From Caldithrix abyssi (GTDB lineage: Bacteria > Calditrichota > Calditrichia > Calditrichales > Calditrichaceae), in assembly GCA_011369465.1 (NCBI GenBank), contig DRQG01000003.1, positions 1 through 46,457 on the forward strand: a stretch of DNA of 46,457 bases, in the 5' to 3' direction. The notes under the pieces were generated by a model. That model had not been told where the DNA came from and did no database searches. It saw only the letters and a program-made list of their open reading frames with translations. This document shows positions 18,377 to 26,601 of the stretch, in pieces (position 1 is the stretch's first letter; each line of letters opens with the position of its first letter). The position numbers and the translations under genes were made by a program.

Positions 18377-18841
18377 TTAATGAACGGTATTGTTTCCCTG
18401 TTGAAAGAAATATCCTTCCCAGGAATTACCGGAATCTGATCCGAAAAGCAGGGAGGCGGTAATGGCTTTGATATCAGCGATCTCAATGGATGTTGTTCCC
18501 AAAGCCAGAGCGCGGTCTATAATTATTTCCAAATCAAAATCGGATAAAATACCGAGATGCCGCAATTGCAAAACGTAACCATACGCCTCGGCCGAAATCA
18601 CCAGTTTTTCAACATCGTGTAGTACACGGTTGGAACCCAGGCTGTAACTAAATTCCTCGCCGTTTCCACTTCCGGTTGATTGTAAATGATTAAAAATCCA
18701 TGAAAAAGCAAGATTTATTTCGCTTTCCGTATAACCGAGGGAAATAAGCTGTTTGGATAAATCGGAATAGTTTTCTTCCGTATGCTCCTGCCGAAATTCT
18801 TCCAGTAAATATACAATTATTTCGATGATTCGTTCTTGCAT
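18377..18841 (-). CDS. smg: Smg/DUF494 family protein
   Basis: A 154-residue protein matching Smg (DUF494). It starts MQERIIEIIVYLLEEFRQ, has LISLGYTESEINLAFSWIF in the middle and a C-terminal YGYVLQLRHLGILSDFDLE region. The function of Smg is not established; in proteobacteria it lies between dprA and a topA-like gene. Here it is directly upstream of topA, with recJ before it, which keeps the DNA-metabolism context. The start is ATG 18841, where the family consensus begins and AGGG lies upstream. A 26-residue extension from a TTG at 18919 is not family-like and was not used. Confidence 0.87.
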   Translation of the reverse strand: MQERIIEIIVYLLEEFRQEHTEENYSDLSKQLISLGYTESEINLAFSWIFNHLQSTGSGNGEEFSYSLGSNRVLHDVEKLVISAEAYGYVLQLRHLGILSDFDLEIIIDRALALGTTSIEIADIKAITASLLFGSDSGNSWEGYFFQQGNNTVH

Positions 18842-18981
18842 TTTCTGCCCTGCTTTGGAATAAAAATAGGATAACGCCCGATTAAAATCAAGCGCTTTGA
18901 GTAAGATCGTCTTAAACAATCTAAACTTTTCATTTATTAAAACTGTGTTTCAGGTCAATAATACCGACCTGCATTTGGACG

Positions 18982-20655
18982 TCAATCCTTCAAATTAATG
19001 TCCTCAACCGTCAATTGCAATCGTTCCGTACCCTGCCAGTTGTTTATATTCAGCTTAAAGACGATATCGATTTGTCCTCCAAAGGTGATCGTATCTTTGA
19101 ATTCACCCGAGTTCCACCAAACACATTCAAATATCTGATTATTTTTTTGAATGTACAGTTTTAGATGTTTACCGTTGCTTAAGGGTACAATTTCTCTGAT
19201 ATAGGCCCTTTCCAGCAAAAGCAACGGTTCGGGATTGGTTTCGCCGAAGGGTCCAACTTCCTGTAAGCGCCGCGCCGTAGCCAGATTGAGCTGGTCAATA
19301 TCAACGAGCGAATCTATTTGAAGTTCCGGGACAAGCTGGTTTTCCTCAATGGACTTTTCAGCATAAGCCAAAAATTCTTCTTTAAACTCTGTAAATTTAT
19401 CCTGCGGCACCGTTAGCCCGGCCGCTTTTTGATGCCCCCCGTAATTGATAAAATAATGACTGAATCGCGTAAGCGCATTGGTCACGTGAAAAGCGTCCAC
19501 ACTGCGGGCGCTGCCCACATAGTTGCCGTTTTCATCGCGGGTAAAGGCAAACACCGGGCGCCCCAGACGCTCTTTCAAATTTCCGGATACCAGGCCTATG
19601 AGTCCGGCCTGCCAATCGTCGTTGTGCACAAATACGACTTTATTCAACATCTCGGGTTCATCCGGCAGTTGATTAAGCGCATCCTTCACGTAACCGGCCT
19701 GTAATTCCTGGCGCTGACGATTGAGTTTATTTAGATAATTAGACAGCTCGCGCGCTTTTGCGGAAGAGTCGGTTGTGAGCAATTCCACAGCGATACCGGC
19801 TTCTTCCATCCGGCCGGAAGCATTTAAACGCGGGGCCAGAAAGAATCCCACCGAAATGGGCGTTAATACCGGTTCCCGAATACCCGCCGCTTTCTTTAAC
19901 TCGATGAGTCCCGGCTTACGGGTATTGGCCAAAACTTTTAAACCGAACTTTACCAGAGCATAGTTTTCATCGCGCAGAGGCATCACGTCGGCAATGGTGC
20001 CGATGGCCACCAGATCGAGATGATTAAGCAGGAATTGTTTGTAATCTTCCTCCGGCAGAAGCCGCTGTCCCAAAGCCTGGATTACTTTAAACGCCACCGC
20101 CGCTCCGCAGATGGTTTTAAAAGGATATTTTGAATCGCTGCGGTTGGGGTTGATTACCGCCACCGCCCTGGGCAGTTCCGCTTCCTGCAGGTGATGGTCG
20201 GTTACCACTACATCAATGTTTTTGGAAGCGGCATAATCGATGGCTTCGTTGGAGGTAATGCCGTTATCCACGGTGATAATCAGATTGGCGCCTTGTTCAG
20301 CCAGCGCCTCCACCGAGCTGACCCGCAGGCCATAGCCGTCCCGTTCACGATGCGGCAGTTGATACTGTACCGGATAATCAATCCTGCGGAAAAAATAGAG
20401 CATCAAGGCCGTGGAGGTGATACCGTCCACATCATAATCGCCGTAAACGAATATTTTTTCTTCATTTTTTATCGCCCTTATGATGCGCTCGACCCCGGCT
20501 TCCATATCCGGCAGCAGATAGGGATCGTGAATACGGTCGGAGAGGCGAAAGGGATCCATGTGATCGGGCGGCAATCCCCGGTTTTCCAGAATCACGTCAA
20601 TAATAGATCGGGTCAGGTCGCGGTTCAGTATTTTCCATTTTTTCCGAGGCAGCAT
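18982..20655 (-). CDS. recJ: Single-stranded-DNA-specific 5'-3' exonuclease RecJ
   Basis: A 557-residue DHH-superfamily nuclease. Motif I is VYGDYDVDGITS (D73 and D75). Motif III is VVTDHHLQE, followed by INPNRSDSKYPF and the DHHA1 region with GGHQKAAGLT near residue 415. The C-terminal domain is an OB fold. RecJ degrades single-stranded DNA in recombination and mismatch repair and needs Mn or Mg held by the aspartates. All core motifs are present and the length is normal. It is upstream of smg and topA on the same strand. The 205-nt gap to the helicase gene downstream of the glc genes holds inverted period-8 repeats. Confidence 0.95.
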   Translation of the reverse strand: MLPRKKWKILNRDLTRSIIDVILENRGLPPDHMDPFRLSDRIHDPYLLPDMEAGVERIIRAIKNEEKIFVYGDYDVDGITSTALMLYFFRRIDYPVQYQLPHRERDGYGLRVSSVEALAEQGANLIITVDNGITSNEAIDYAASKNIDVVVTDHHLQEAELPRAVAVINPNRSDSKYPFKTICGAAVAFKVIQALGQRLLPEEDYKQFLLNHLDLVAIGTIADVMPLRDENYALVKFGLKVLANTRKPGLIELKKAAGIREPVLTPISVGFFLAPRLNASGRMEEAGIAVELLTTDSSAKARELSNYLNKLNRQRQELQAGYVKDALNQLPDEPEMLNKVVFVHNDDWQAGLIGLVSGNLKERLGRPVFAFTRDENGNYVGSARSVDAFHVTNALTRFSHYFINYGGHQKAAGLTVPQDKFTEFKEEFLAYAEKSIEENQLVPELQIDSLVDIDQLNLATARRLQEVGPFGETNPEPLLLLERAYIREIVPLSNGKHLKLYIQKNNQIFECVWWNSGEFKDTITFGGQIDIVFKLNINNWQGTERLQLTVEDINLKD

Positions 20656-20693
20656 TGTACTTCCTGTTTGATAGATTAAAAACTATGACAAAA

Positions 20694-20812
20694 GAATTGG
20701 TGAATTGTTGAATATATGAATTACTGCTTAAACAATGTAAAAAATATATAAAGGTCAGATAGTTACACAGTCAGGCATCTATTCCATTATTCAACAATTC
20801 CAACATTCCTTT
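20694..20812. repeat. Inverted arrays of a degenerate 8-bp repeat between recJ and the helicase gene
   Basis: GAAT recurs exactly every 8 bases at 20694, 20702, 20710 and 20718 (units GAATTGGT, GAATTGTT, GAATATAT, GAATTACT). Its complement ATTC recurs every 8 bases at 20781, 20789, 20797 and 20805. The two arrays are inverted, and GAATTGTTGAATA (20702-20714) pairs exactly with 20788-20800. The segment between them (about 55 nt) is AT-rich. Related period-8 repeats occur at 28037 and 37533. Confidence 0.7.
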
Positions 20813-20860
20813 TTTGCTATGGCGAATTATACTCAAATTTACATCAGGAAGCAAAGAATG

Positions 20861-23842
20861 TTATTGGTAGGTTTTTATCTCGATGGACTCTTTTATCTCA
20901 TTGAGAAACGGCGAAGCTTTTTGCAATCGGCCGAAACGGTTTTTAACCGCCGTGAGTATCACTTCGCTTTTGGCGCGGGTGATGCCCACATAAAGCAGAC
21001 GTTTTTGCTCTTCCAACTTTTTGGTTACCGTACGATCGTCCTCGTCGTCGTTTTTGTAGGCGAAAAAGCTGGGCATGTTTTCATCTTCCATTCCCACGAT
21101 GATTACCCGGTCAAATTCCAAACCTTTGGCGGCATGGTACGTGAGCATCGATACGGCGTCAACCGGCTCCAGACTATCCTGCGGATTAACCAGCGCCACA
21201 AAGGACAAAAATTCGGCGATGGCCTCATCCACCGGCATTTCATTGAACTCTTTTGCCGTCTGCATTATACGCAAAGCAAAATCGTCTTCATTTTTATACA
21301 AAACGGAAACCGCCGTCTGACGTGAAGCAATACGCTTTAAGTTGTTTAGCAATTCATCTTCCTCTATGCCAAACTGAGCGGCATAGGCCGAACGAATCCG
21401 CGAATAGGGCGAGAGCAGTTTTTGAATGCCGGCGCTGAAAAATATCTTGTCTTCCACGGCGGAAAGCTCATTCAGCAAAACGTTCCCCAGGGCGATGTAT
21501 TCCGTAAATTCCTCTCCCGAAATCTTGACGTCCTGTTCCCCCAAAATATCGAGCAGCCGGACAAATATCTCCTGCAGCACCTTTACATCGTCCAGAGCGC
21601 GATGGCGCGTGCCCGCATCCAGCTTAAACCGGGCCGCCAGTCCGTCAATGGAATTTTGCTGATTGGGAAAAAGCGTCCGGGCCAGTATCAGCGTATCGTA
21701 ACGCACATTAGACAAACGAGGCTGGTTAAAATCTTTTGCCAAACGATCCAGCACCCTAAAATCAAAACCGTATCCGTTATGCGCGATGAGCAAACTGTTG
21801 CCGGCAAAGGCTTTGAATTGCTCCCATGCTTCCTTTTCGGAAGGCGCCTGCGCGATATCTTCCGTGCTGATGTGATGCACTTCCCGGGCTTCCTCTTCTA
21901 TCTCCATACCGGGATTTACCAGGGTTTGGAATTCATCGATGATTTCGCCCTCTTTTACCCGGACGGCGGCAATTTCCACCACGCCGCAGGTTTCCGGGTT
22001 TTTTCCGGTTGTCTCCAGATCAAAAATAACGTAATCGTCAAAAACGGGCTGATCTTCCCGCTGTAAATGCGCCTGCAGCCAGCGGAACAGAACAGAGAGA
22101 ACGCTGCGGCGGCGATCGGTGGTCTGTTTAAACATCAGTTCATAGCGGCAGGATAGATTTTCTACCGGCAAAGGATCAAGCAGCAATGCGATGTCGGAAG
22201 ATTTAACATGCAGGGTGCGTTCCGCCGATAACCGATGAACCCGTTCCCCAAACGCCGCTTTGAGTAACCGCAGGGCGATAAAACTGATCCGTTCATCCTG
22301 ATGATAGACCCATATACTGGTTTCCGGCCGGGCAATCTTCTTAAAATAGCGGCATTCAAAACGGGATAGTTTAGCCGCATTATGCCGCAGTACCGATCGG
22401 CTGATTTCCTGCGAGCCGCGGATGATCTCGCTGATAAGCCGTTCGAAACTAAAAAAAGATTTCAGGTTGACCATATTGGCGATATGGCCGATGAAGGTGC
22501 TGATTTGATTACGGATTTTATAACTGATTTCTTCGCGCTGGGACAGTTCGTTGAGTGCTTTGCGAAAGGTTGTGTTATGCAGGTTCTTAAAATTTTGCAC
22601 CTGCTTGTAAATTTGATAACCCAATTCCTTTTCAACCAATTGTTCCAGCGCCAGCGTATCGGAGGGCATTCGAATGAGTTTGAGGTACAGAATAATTTTT
22701 TGCATTAAAGGGTGTTCGCTCAGGTTTTTGCCGCTGGCCATTTGAAAAGGAATGCGTTCCTTAAGCAGGTAGCTGCTCAGTCGTTCCCCAAAACGGTGCT
22801 GCGGATAAATGATGGCCATCTCCGAGTAGGGTATCTCTTCATTCGCCTGCCAGTCTGTAATTTTTTTGGTGATGTAGCGGATTTCCTGATTTTCATCCTT
22901 AAAAAAATAAGCGCGGATCAGAGAGTCCTTTTCATCATTACCGTGCAGTTTTTTATCGGGCCCGATGCGATCTGTGCTGCGTACTACATGCTGCGCCGCC
23001 TCCACAATGTTTTTACCGCTGCGGTAATTGATTTCAAGAAAAATGGGTTCGCTTATGGAAAAATCGTCCATATAGCGGCGGATATTTTCCGGATTGGCCC
23101 CGCGCCAGGCGTAAATGGACTGATCGTCGTCGGCAACAACAAAAATATTACGGTGCTTCCAGGCCAGCAGCTTAACAATCTGATATTGCACAGGATCCGT
23201 ATCCTGGAACTCATCCACTAAAACGGACTGATTGAGGAAACGATATTGTTCCAGCACATCGGGATGGTTTTGCAGCAACTCCAGTGTTTTCACCAAAAGC
23301 AGATTGTAATCCAGTAACTGGTATTTTTGCAAATGGCGGGTGTATTCGTCAAAAACAGAAGCGGAAAAGGCCGGCAGCGGTTTGTTTTTTAGCAGATGGT
23401 TGGAAAAGGCCAGCTGAATACCGCGCGCCTTTCGTTCCACATTTTCCCGTATGCGATTGGCCAGCAGTTCCTGCAACAAACGCATCTGGTACTGGTCATC
23501 GCAAACACTGAAGGTTTTCGCCAGTCCGGCCAATTGGTGATATTTGCGCAACACATTGAGGCAGAAAGAATGAAAGGTGGAAATCTTGACTTTTTCGGCC
23601 TGGTCATTAAGAGCGTGAAGCAGCCGCTGTTTCATCTCGCCGGCGGCTTTATTGCTGAAGGTTAAGGCCCGGATCTGATCGGGGGGAATCTGATAGTGCT
23701 GGATTTCATAAACGATGCGGGCGATCAGGGTGCGGGTTTTTCCGGTGCCCGGTCCGGCAATAACCAGCAGCGGCTTACGGGGCGATTCCACCGCCTGCTT
23801 CTGTTTTTCGTTTAATTCCTCTAAAATATTGGAATAAATCAT
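20861..23842 (-). CDS. UvrD/Rep-type SF1 helicase with an embedded DnaQ-like 3'-5' exonuclease domain
   Basis: A 993-residue fusion. The N-terminal half is an SF1A helicase: Walker A GPGTGKT (30-36), ALTFSNKAAGEMK, STFHSFC, Walker B VLVDEFQDTD (about 210), ADDDQSIYAWRGA and the INYRSG motif. A DEDDh exonuclease (about 600-770) follows, with FDLETTG (D608, E610), AHNGYGFDFRVLDR and the closing HRALDDVK. The helicase then resumes with motif V YHAAKGLEFDRVII (about 898) and motif VI LLYVGITRAK (about 950). The nuclease therefore sits inside the helicase fold, between motifs IV and V, and is not attached at an end. Unwinding coupled to 3'-5' trimming of DNA is the likely activity. It follows holC by 43 nt. 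Confidence 0.88.
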   Translation of the reverse strand: MIYSNILEELNEKQKQAVESPRKPLLVIAGPGTGKTRTLIARIVYEIQHYQIPPDQIRALTFSNKAAGEMKQRLLHALNDQAEKVKISTFHSFCLNVLRKYHQLAGLAKTFSVCDDQYQMRLLQELLANRIRENVERKARGIQLAFSNHLLKNKPLPAFSASVFDEYTRHLQKYQLLDYNLLLVKTLELLQNHPDVLEQYRFLNQSVLVDEFQDTDPVQYQIVKLLAWKHRNIFVVADDDQSIYAWRGANPENIRRYMDDFSISEPIFLEINYRSGKNIVEAAQHVVRSTDRIGPDKKLHGNDEKDSLIRAYFFKDENQEIRYITKKITDWQANEEIPYSEMAIIYPQHRFGERLSSYLLKERIPFQMASGKNLSEHPLMQKIILYLKLIRMPSDTLALEQLVEKELGYQIYKQVQNFKNLHNTTFRKALNELSQREEISYKIRNQISTFIGHIANMVNLKSFFSFERLISEIIRGSQEISRSVLRHNAAKLSRFECRYFKKIARPETSIWVYHQDERISFIALRLLKAAFGERVHRLSAERTLHVKSSDIALLLDPLPVENLSCRYELMFKQTTDRRRSVLSVLFRWLQAHLQREDQPVFDDYVIFDLETTGKNPETCGVVEIAAVRVKEGEIIDEFQTLVNPGMEIEEEAREVHHISTEDIAQAPSEKEAWEQFKAFAGNSLLIAHNGYGFDFRVLDRLAKDFNQPRLSNVRYDTLILARTLFPNQQNSIDGLAARFKLDAGTRHRALDDVKVLQEIFVRLLDILGEQDVKISGEEFTEYIALGNVLLNELSAVEDKIFFSAGIQKLLSPYSRIRSAYAAQFGIEEDELLNNLKRIASRQTAVSVLYKNEDDFALRIMQTAKEFNEMPVDEAIAEFLSFVALVNPQDSLEPVDAVSMLTYHAAKGLEFDRVIIVGMEDENMPSFFAYKNDDEDDRTVTKKLEEQKRLLYVGITRAKSEVILTAVKNRFGRLQKASPFLNEIKESIEIKTYQ

Positions 23843-23885
23843 ATCGGATATTTAAGAAACGGAAGCCGGAAGCGCAAAAATTTAT

Positions 23886-24368
23886 TTAAGATGTTTGCTT
23901 AACGGGATGATACGCAAGTTCTTTTCCCAGAAATTCACCCAGTTTCAAATACTCCAGTTCAAATTCCCCGATGTCGCGCAATTGTTTAAAACGCTGGCGA
24001 CTTTTCTGCAGCCGGGCTTTATCATACACCTCGGCAAAATCAACAACCAGTTGATACTTATGCAACTTTTCCGGAGGCAGCGGATCGTACAACACCACCG
24101 CATCTGTGCGGACCGGAAGATCTTCCTGTTCGGTCAGTAATACCGCTTCATCCGTATCTGAATCGGGATCTATTTCGGTTGTGTGAGGAATAAAGGATTC
24201 CTGTTTCCAGGTCCACAACATTCGATCAAGGGTGTGTTTTTGGCTTGAATCCTTTGTAAACACGGTTACACTAAAGCCCTGTTCGTACAGTTTTTCCACA
24301 ATATCGCAGGTGTGGCGCGTTTTATTGGAAATGGACAGATCGATAAAATAGACTTTTATTTTTTGCAC
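23886..24368 (-). CDS. holC: DNA polymerase III chi subunit (HolC) family protein
   Basis: A 160-residue protein matching the chi family: start KIKVYFIDL, CDIVEKLYEQGFSVTVFT, the signature LDRMLWTWKQESFIPH (47-62), and a C-terminal VVDFAEVYDKARLQKSRQRFK. Chi links the clamp loader to SSB and, in E. coli, also pairs with the YoaA helicase. The start is GTG at 24368, overlapping the upstream TAG by one base; AGGGAG lies 9 nt before it. It is directly upstream of the helicase-exonuclease gene, which fits a repair role with that helicase. Chi is unevenly distributed outside proteobacteria, so this is a useful marker. Confidence 0.85.
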   Translation of the reverse strand: MQKIKVYFIDLSISNKTRHTCDIVEKLYEQGFSVTVFTKDSSQKHTLDRMLWTWKQESFIPHTTEIDPDSDTDEAVLLTEQEDLPVRTDAVVLYDPLPPEKLHKYQLVVDFAEVYDKARLQKSRQRFKQLRDIGEFELEYLKLGEFLGKELAYHPVKQTS

Positions 24369-24994
24369 TAAAACCGTCTCCCTAATTCCAGGCGTAAATC
24401 CAGCGTGGAATGATCTTTTGTTTCGCCCAATCGATTCTGAAACGTCATGTAGCGGTATTGCAGACGGATGCCGAACAAATAGACCTTATCCACAACGGCA
24501 TTTACGCCAAAGGCTCCGGCAACTGTGGGAGCAACCCCCTGCTCAACCGGGCGGGTTTTATCCTCGGGAAAATTTATTCCGTATATAGCTCCGGCGCTAA
24601 ACATGACAAAGGGCTGAAAACTGTCATGCAGCTCCCGGGCAAATAACCGCTTACGCAGAGTGACTAATAAATCGCCCATATACACATTGTTTTGCCGGTT
24701 AAAAATATACACATTGTAACCGTCGCTATACTGGAACTCTTTGGAATCACGAAGAAAAAAGATATCCGCCGTAAGACCGATATGAACGAAATCCGCCGGG
24801 GAAACATCTATAAGATTTTTTAACGGTGTTTCTATGAAACCGCCTATGCCGGTGCCGCCTTCCAACACACTGAAGGCCGCACCCCACTGATTCATAACGG
24901 TTGGCTCGGGGTCTTTTTCCAGGTATTTTTCCAACTGGCTAAAAGCAGGCAGGGGCCCGAGAACGATCAGTAATAAAACGACAATGTATCGCAT
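24368..24994 (-). CDS. Small outer-membrane beta-barrel-like protein of unknown function
   Basis: A 208-residue protein with signal MRYIVVLLLIVLGPLPAFSQ. Alternating beta-rich segments end in LDLRLELGRRF; a terminal phenylalanine is typical of outer-membrane barrels handled by BamA. I do not recognise a named family. The start is ATG 24994, one base after the glcF stop (TAA-A-ATG), with AAAGGCGGA before it; a longer TTG frame would lie inside glcF. Tight coupling to glcF and a one-base overlap with holC place it inside an operon, but its role there is unclear. It could be a porin-like or assembly protein. Confidence 0.75.
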   Translation of the reverse strand: MRYIVVLLLIVLGPLPAFSQLEKYLEKDPEPTVMNQWGAAFSVLEGGTGIGGFIETPLKNLIDVSPADFVHIGLTADIFFLRDSKEFQYSDGYNVYIFNRQNNVYMGDLLVTLRKRLFARELHDSFQPFVMFSAGAIYGINFPEDKTRPVEQGVAPTVAGAFGVNAVVDKVYLFGIRLQYRYMTFQNRLGETKDHSTLDLRLELGRRF

Positions 24995-24995
24995 T

Positions 24996-26315
24996 TTATC
25001 CGCCTTTGTTATTTTTCCCATTCTCACCAAAATAACCTTTGTGCAATAAAGATACGGGATGCAGCAGCTCAAAGTCCAGATTAAATTTCTTTTTTCCGTA
25101 AAATAGTTGGATCAGGCAGCCGGGATTGCCGGTAACCACATATTTTGCTCCCGTCTTTCTTATGTTATCGATTTTGCGGGCAAGAAGTTCCATCGACGTA
25201 TCATAATGGGTAATATTGTAAACGCCGGCGCTGCCGCAGCACCAGTCGGACTCGGGCAATTCGATATATTTAACGCCGGGGACGGATTGAACTATTTCCC
25301 GCGGTGCTGTTTTTATTTTTTGCGTATGGGCCAGATGACAGGGCTCGTGATAGGTAACTGTTTCCGGAAAGGGCCTTTGCGGGTCTTTGTACCCTTCCTG
25401 CACCAAAAATTCCGTTATGTCTTTTACTTTGCTTACGAAACGCTGCGCCCTTTCGGCGTACTGCTGGTCATCAGCCAAAAGCTGGTCGTATTCTTTCATA
25501 AAGGCGCCGCAACCGGCGGAATTGACCACCACAAAATCCACGTTTCCCTGTTCAAAAAGATCAATCATCTGTCGGGCCAATTGTTTGGCGGTGGATAAAT
25601 CGCCGTTGTGCCCGTGCACCGAACCGCAGCACTGCTGAGCCTGCGGCGTGAACACATCGTAGCCGTTATAAGCCAGCACATCGATGGTATCGTGGTTTAC
25701 TTTGTTAAAAAAAATATCCTGCACACAGCCGGTCAGAATACCCACTTTTTTGTTTCTTTTTTGGGCTGAATCCGCCGCTTTGATTTCAGGATAAGCCTGC
25801 CGTTTGGGAATGGGCGGCAGCATAAAGGATAAATTGTGCATTTTCGGGGAAAACAATTTCATCAGACCGCTGGTTTGTACCAGCCACTGCAAACCGCTTA
25901 ACTGATACAAACGCATAAAAAATCCGAGCAGACGCAAATAAGATTGATTGCGAAACAGCCAGCCCAGGGCGATCCGTTTGATAAACGGTACTTCGCCCCG
26001 TTCTTTTTTCCACTCCTCGATGTGGTAATGAGCCGCTTCCACCAGCAGACCGTATTCCACGCCGGCCGGACAGGCCGTAACGCAGGCCTGGCAGTCCAGA
26101 CAAAAATCCAACGAATAGACAAAATTAGGAGTAATGTCCAGCTCGCCTTCGGCTACGGCTTTAATCAGACGGATGCGGCCGCGGGGTGAATATTTTTCCA
26201 TTTTGGTCAAATCGTAAGTAGGACACACCGGCAGACACATGCCGCAGTGCATGCATTTTAGAAGCTGCTCATCATCCGGCATCGGTATGTTGTTGTAAAA
26301 ATTGTTTTCGGCCAT
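24996..26315 (-). CDS. glcF: Glycolate oxidase/(S)-lactate-type iron-sulfur subunit
   Basis: A 439-residue Fe-S protein. Two 4Fe-4S clusters are bound by CMHCGMCLPVCP (C21, C24, C27, C31) and CLDCQACVTACP. Two CCG domains follow, with motifs QQCCGSVHGHNG and DWCCGSAGVYN, as in GlcF, LutA and HdrB. It passes electrons from the GlcD flavoprotein to the membrane quinone pool. The start is ATG 26315. A longer ATG at 26351 would put the first codons inside a 15-bp palindrome and adds residues not seen in the family. Upstream glcD is on the same strand after 286 nt. The substrate could be glycolate, D-lactate or another 2-hydroxy acid. Confidence 0.88.
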   Translation of the reverse strand: MAENNFYNNIPMPDDEQLLKCMHCGMCLPVCPTYDLTKMEKYSPRGRIRLIKAVAEGELDITPNFVYSLDFCLDCQACVTACPAGVEYGLLVEAAHYHIEEWKKERGEVPFIKRIALGWLFRNQSYLRLLGFFMRLYQLSGLQWLVQTSGLMKLFSPKMHNLSFMLPPIPKRQAYPEIKAADSAQKRNKKVGILTGCVQDIFFNKVNHDTIDVLAYNGYDVFTPQAQQCCGSVHGHNGDLSTAKQLARQMIDLFEQGNVDFVVVNSAGCGAFMKEYDQLLADDQQYAERAQRFVSKVKDITEFLVQEGYKDPQRPFPETVTYHEPCHLAHTQKIKTAPREIVQSVPGVKYIELPESDWCCGSAGVYNITHYDTSMELLARKIDNIRKTGAKYVVTGNPGCLIQLFYGKKKFNLDFELLHPVSLLHKGYFGENGKNNKGG

Positions 26316-26340
26316 TTTTAAATCCGAATCATATCCATAG

Positions 26341-26373
26341 AACAATACCATCGCTCTGAGCGATGGTATTGTT
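26341..26373. repeat. Palindrome copy 1 (15-bp perfect arms)
   Basis: The left arm is AACAATACCATCGCT (26341-26355), the spacer is CTG, and the right arm AGCGATGGTATTGTT (26359-26373) is its exact complement. The inner 11 bp of each arm are shared with the second palindrome at 26468. There is no U-tract on either strand, so a terminator is unlikely. Confidence 0.85.
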
Positions 26374-26467
26374 TGAAGTCCTGTTTATTCTTTATACACT
26401 GCCAACACTTGAAATCGTAGCAATATTTGAAAAATCGGGTGACTCTTGAATAATTTCTTTTTTATTA

Positions 26468-26498
26468 GCGATACCATCGCTTTAAGCGATGGTATCGC
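26468..26498. repeat. Palindrome copy 2 (14-bp perfect arms)
   Basis: The left arm is GCGATACCATCGCT (26468-26481), the spacer is TTA, and the right arm is AGCGATGGTATCGC (26485-26498). It shares ATACCATCGCT/AGCGATGGTAT with copy 1, while the outer 3-4 bases differ but still pair. This is the compensatory pattern of a selected or mobile hairpin (REP-like). Confidence 0.85.
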
Positions 26499-26601
26499 AC
26501 CCACAAGTTTCCTTGAATCTGTTCAATCCGTTCATCGACAGCAAACGTTTCTTTTCCATTCTCCCATCAATCCAAAAATTCAATATTTCATCAACCCGCT
26601 T

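Larger units (their letters stand above)
26316..26601. other. glcD-glcF intergenic region with paired palindromes
   Basis: 286 bases between two genes that would normally be adjacent. They hold two long palindromes (listed separately) about 94 bases apart and AT-rich sequence with several TTCA-type words near 26520-26535. No gene or U-tract terminator was found. If glcD and glcF share a transcript, both hairpins lie within it. Confidence 0.6.

Noticed and set aside
24995-25072. Longer start of the barrel protein (TTG 25072)
   Set aside because: It would lie within glcF and spoil the signal peptide; the ATG at 24994 is directly coupled to the glcF stop.
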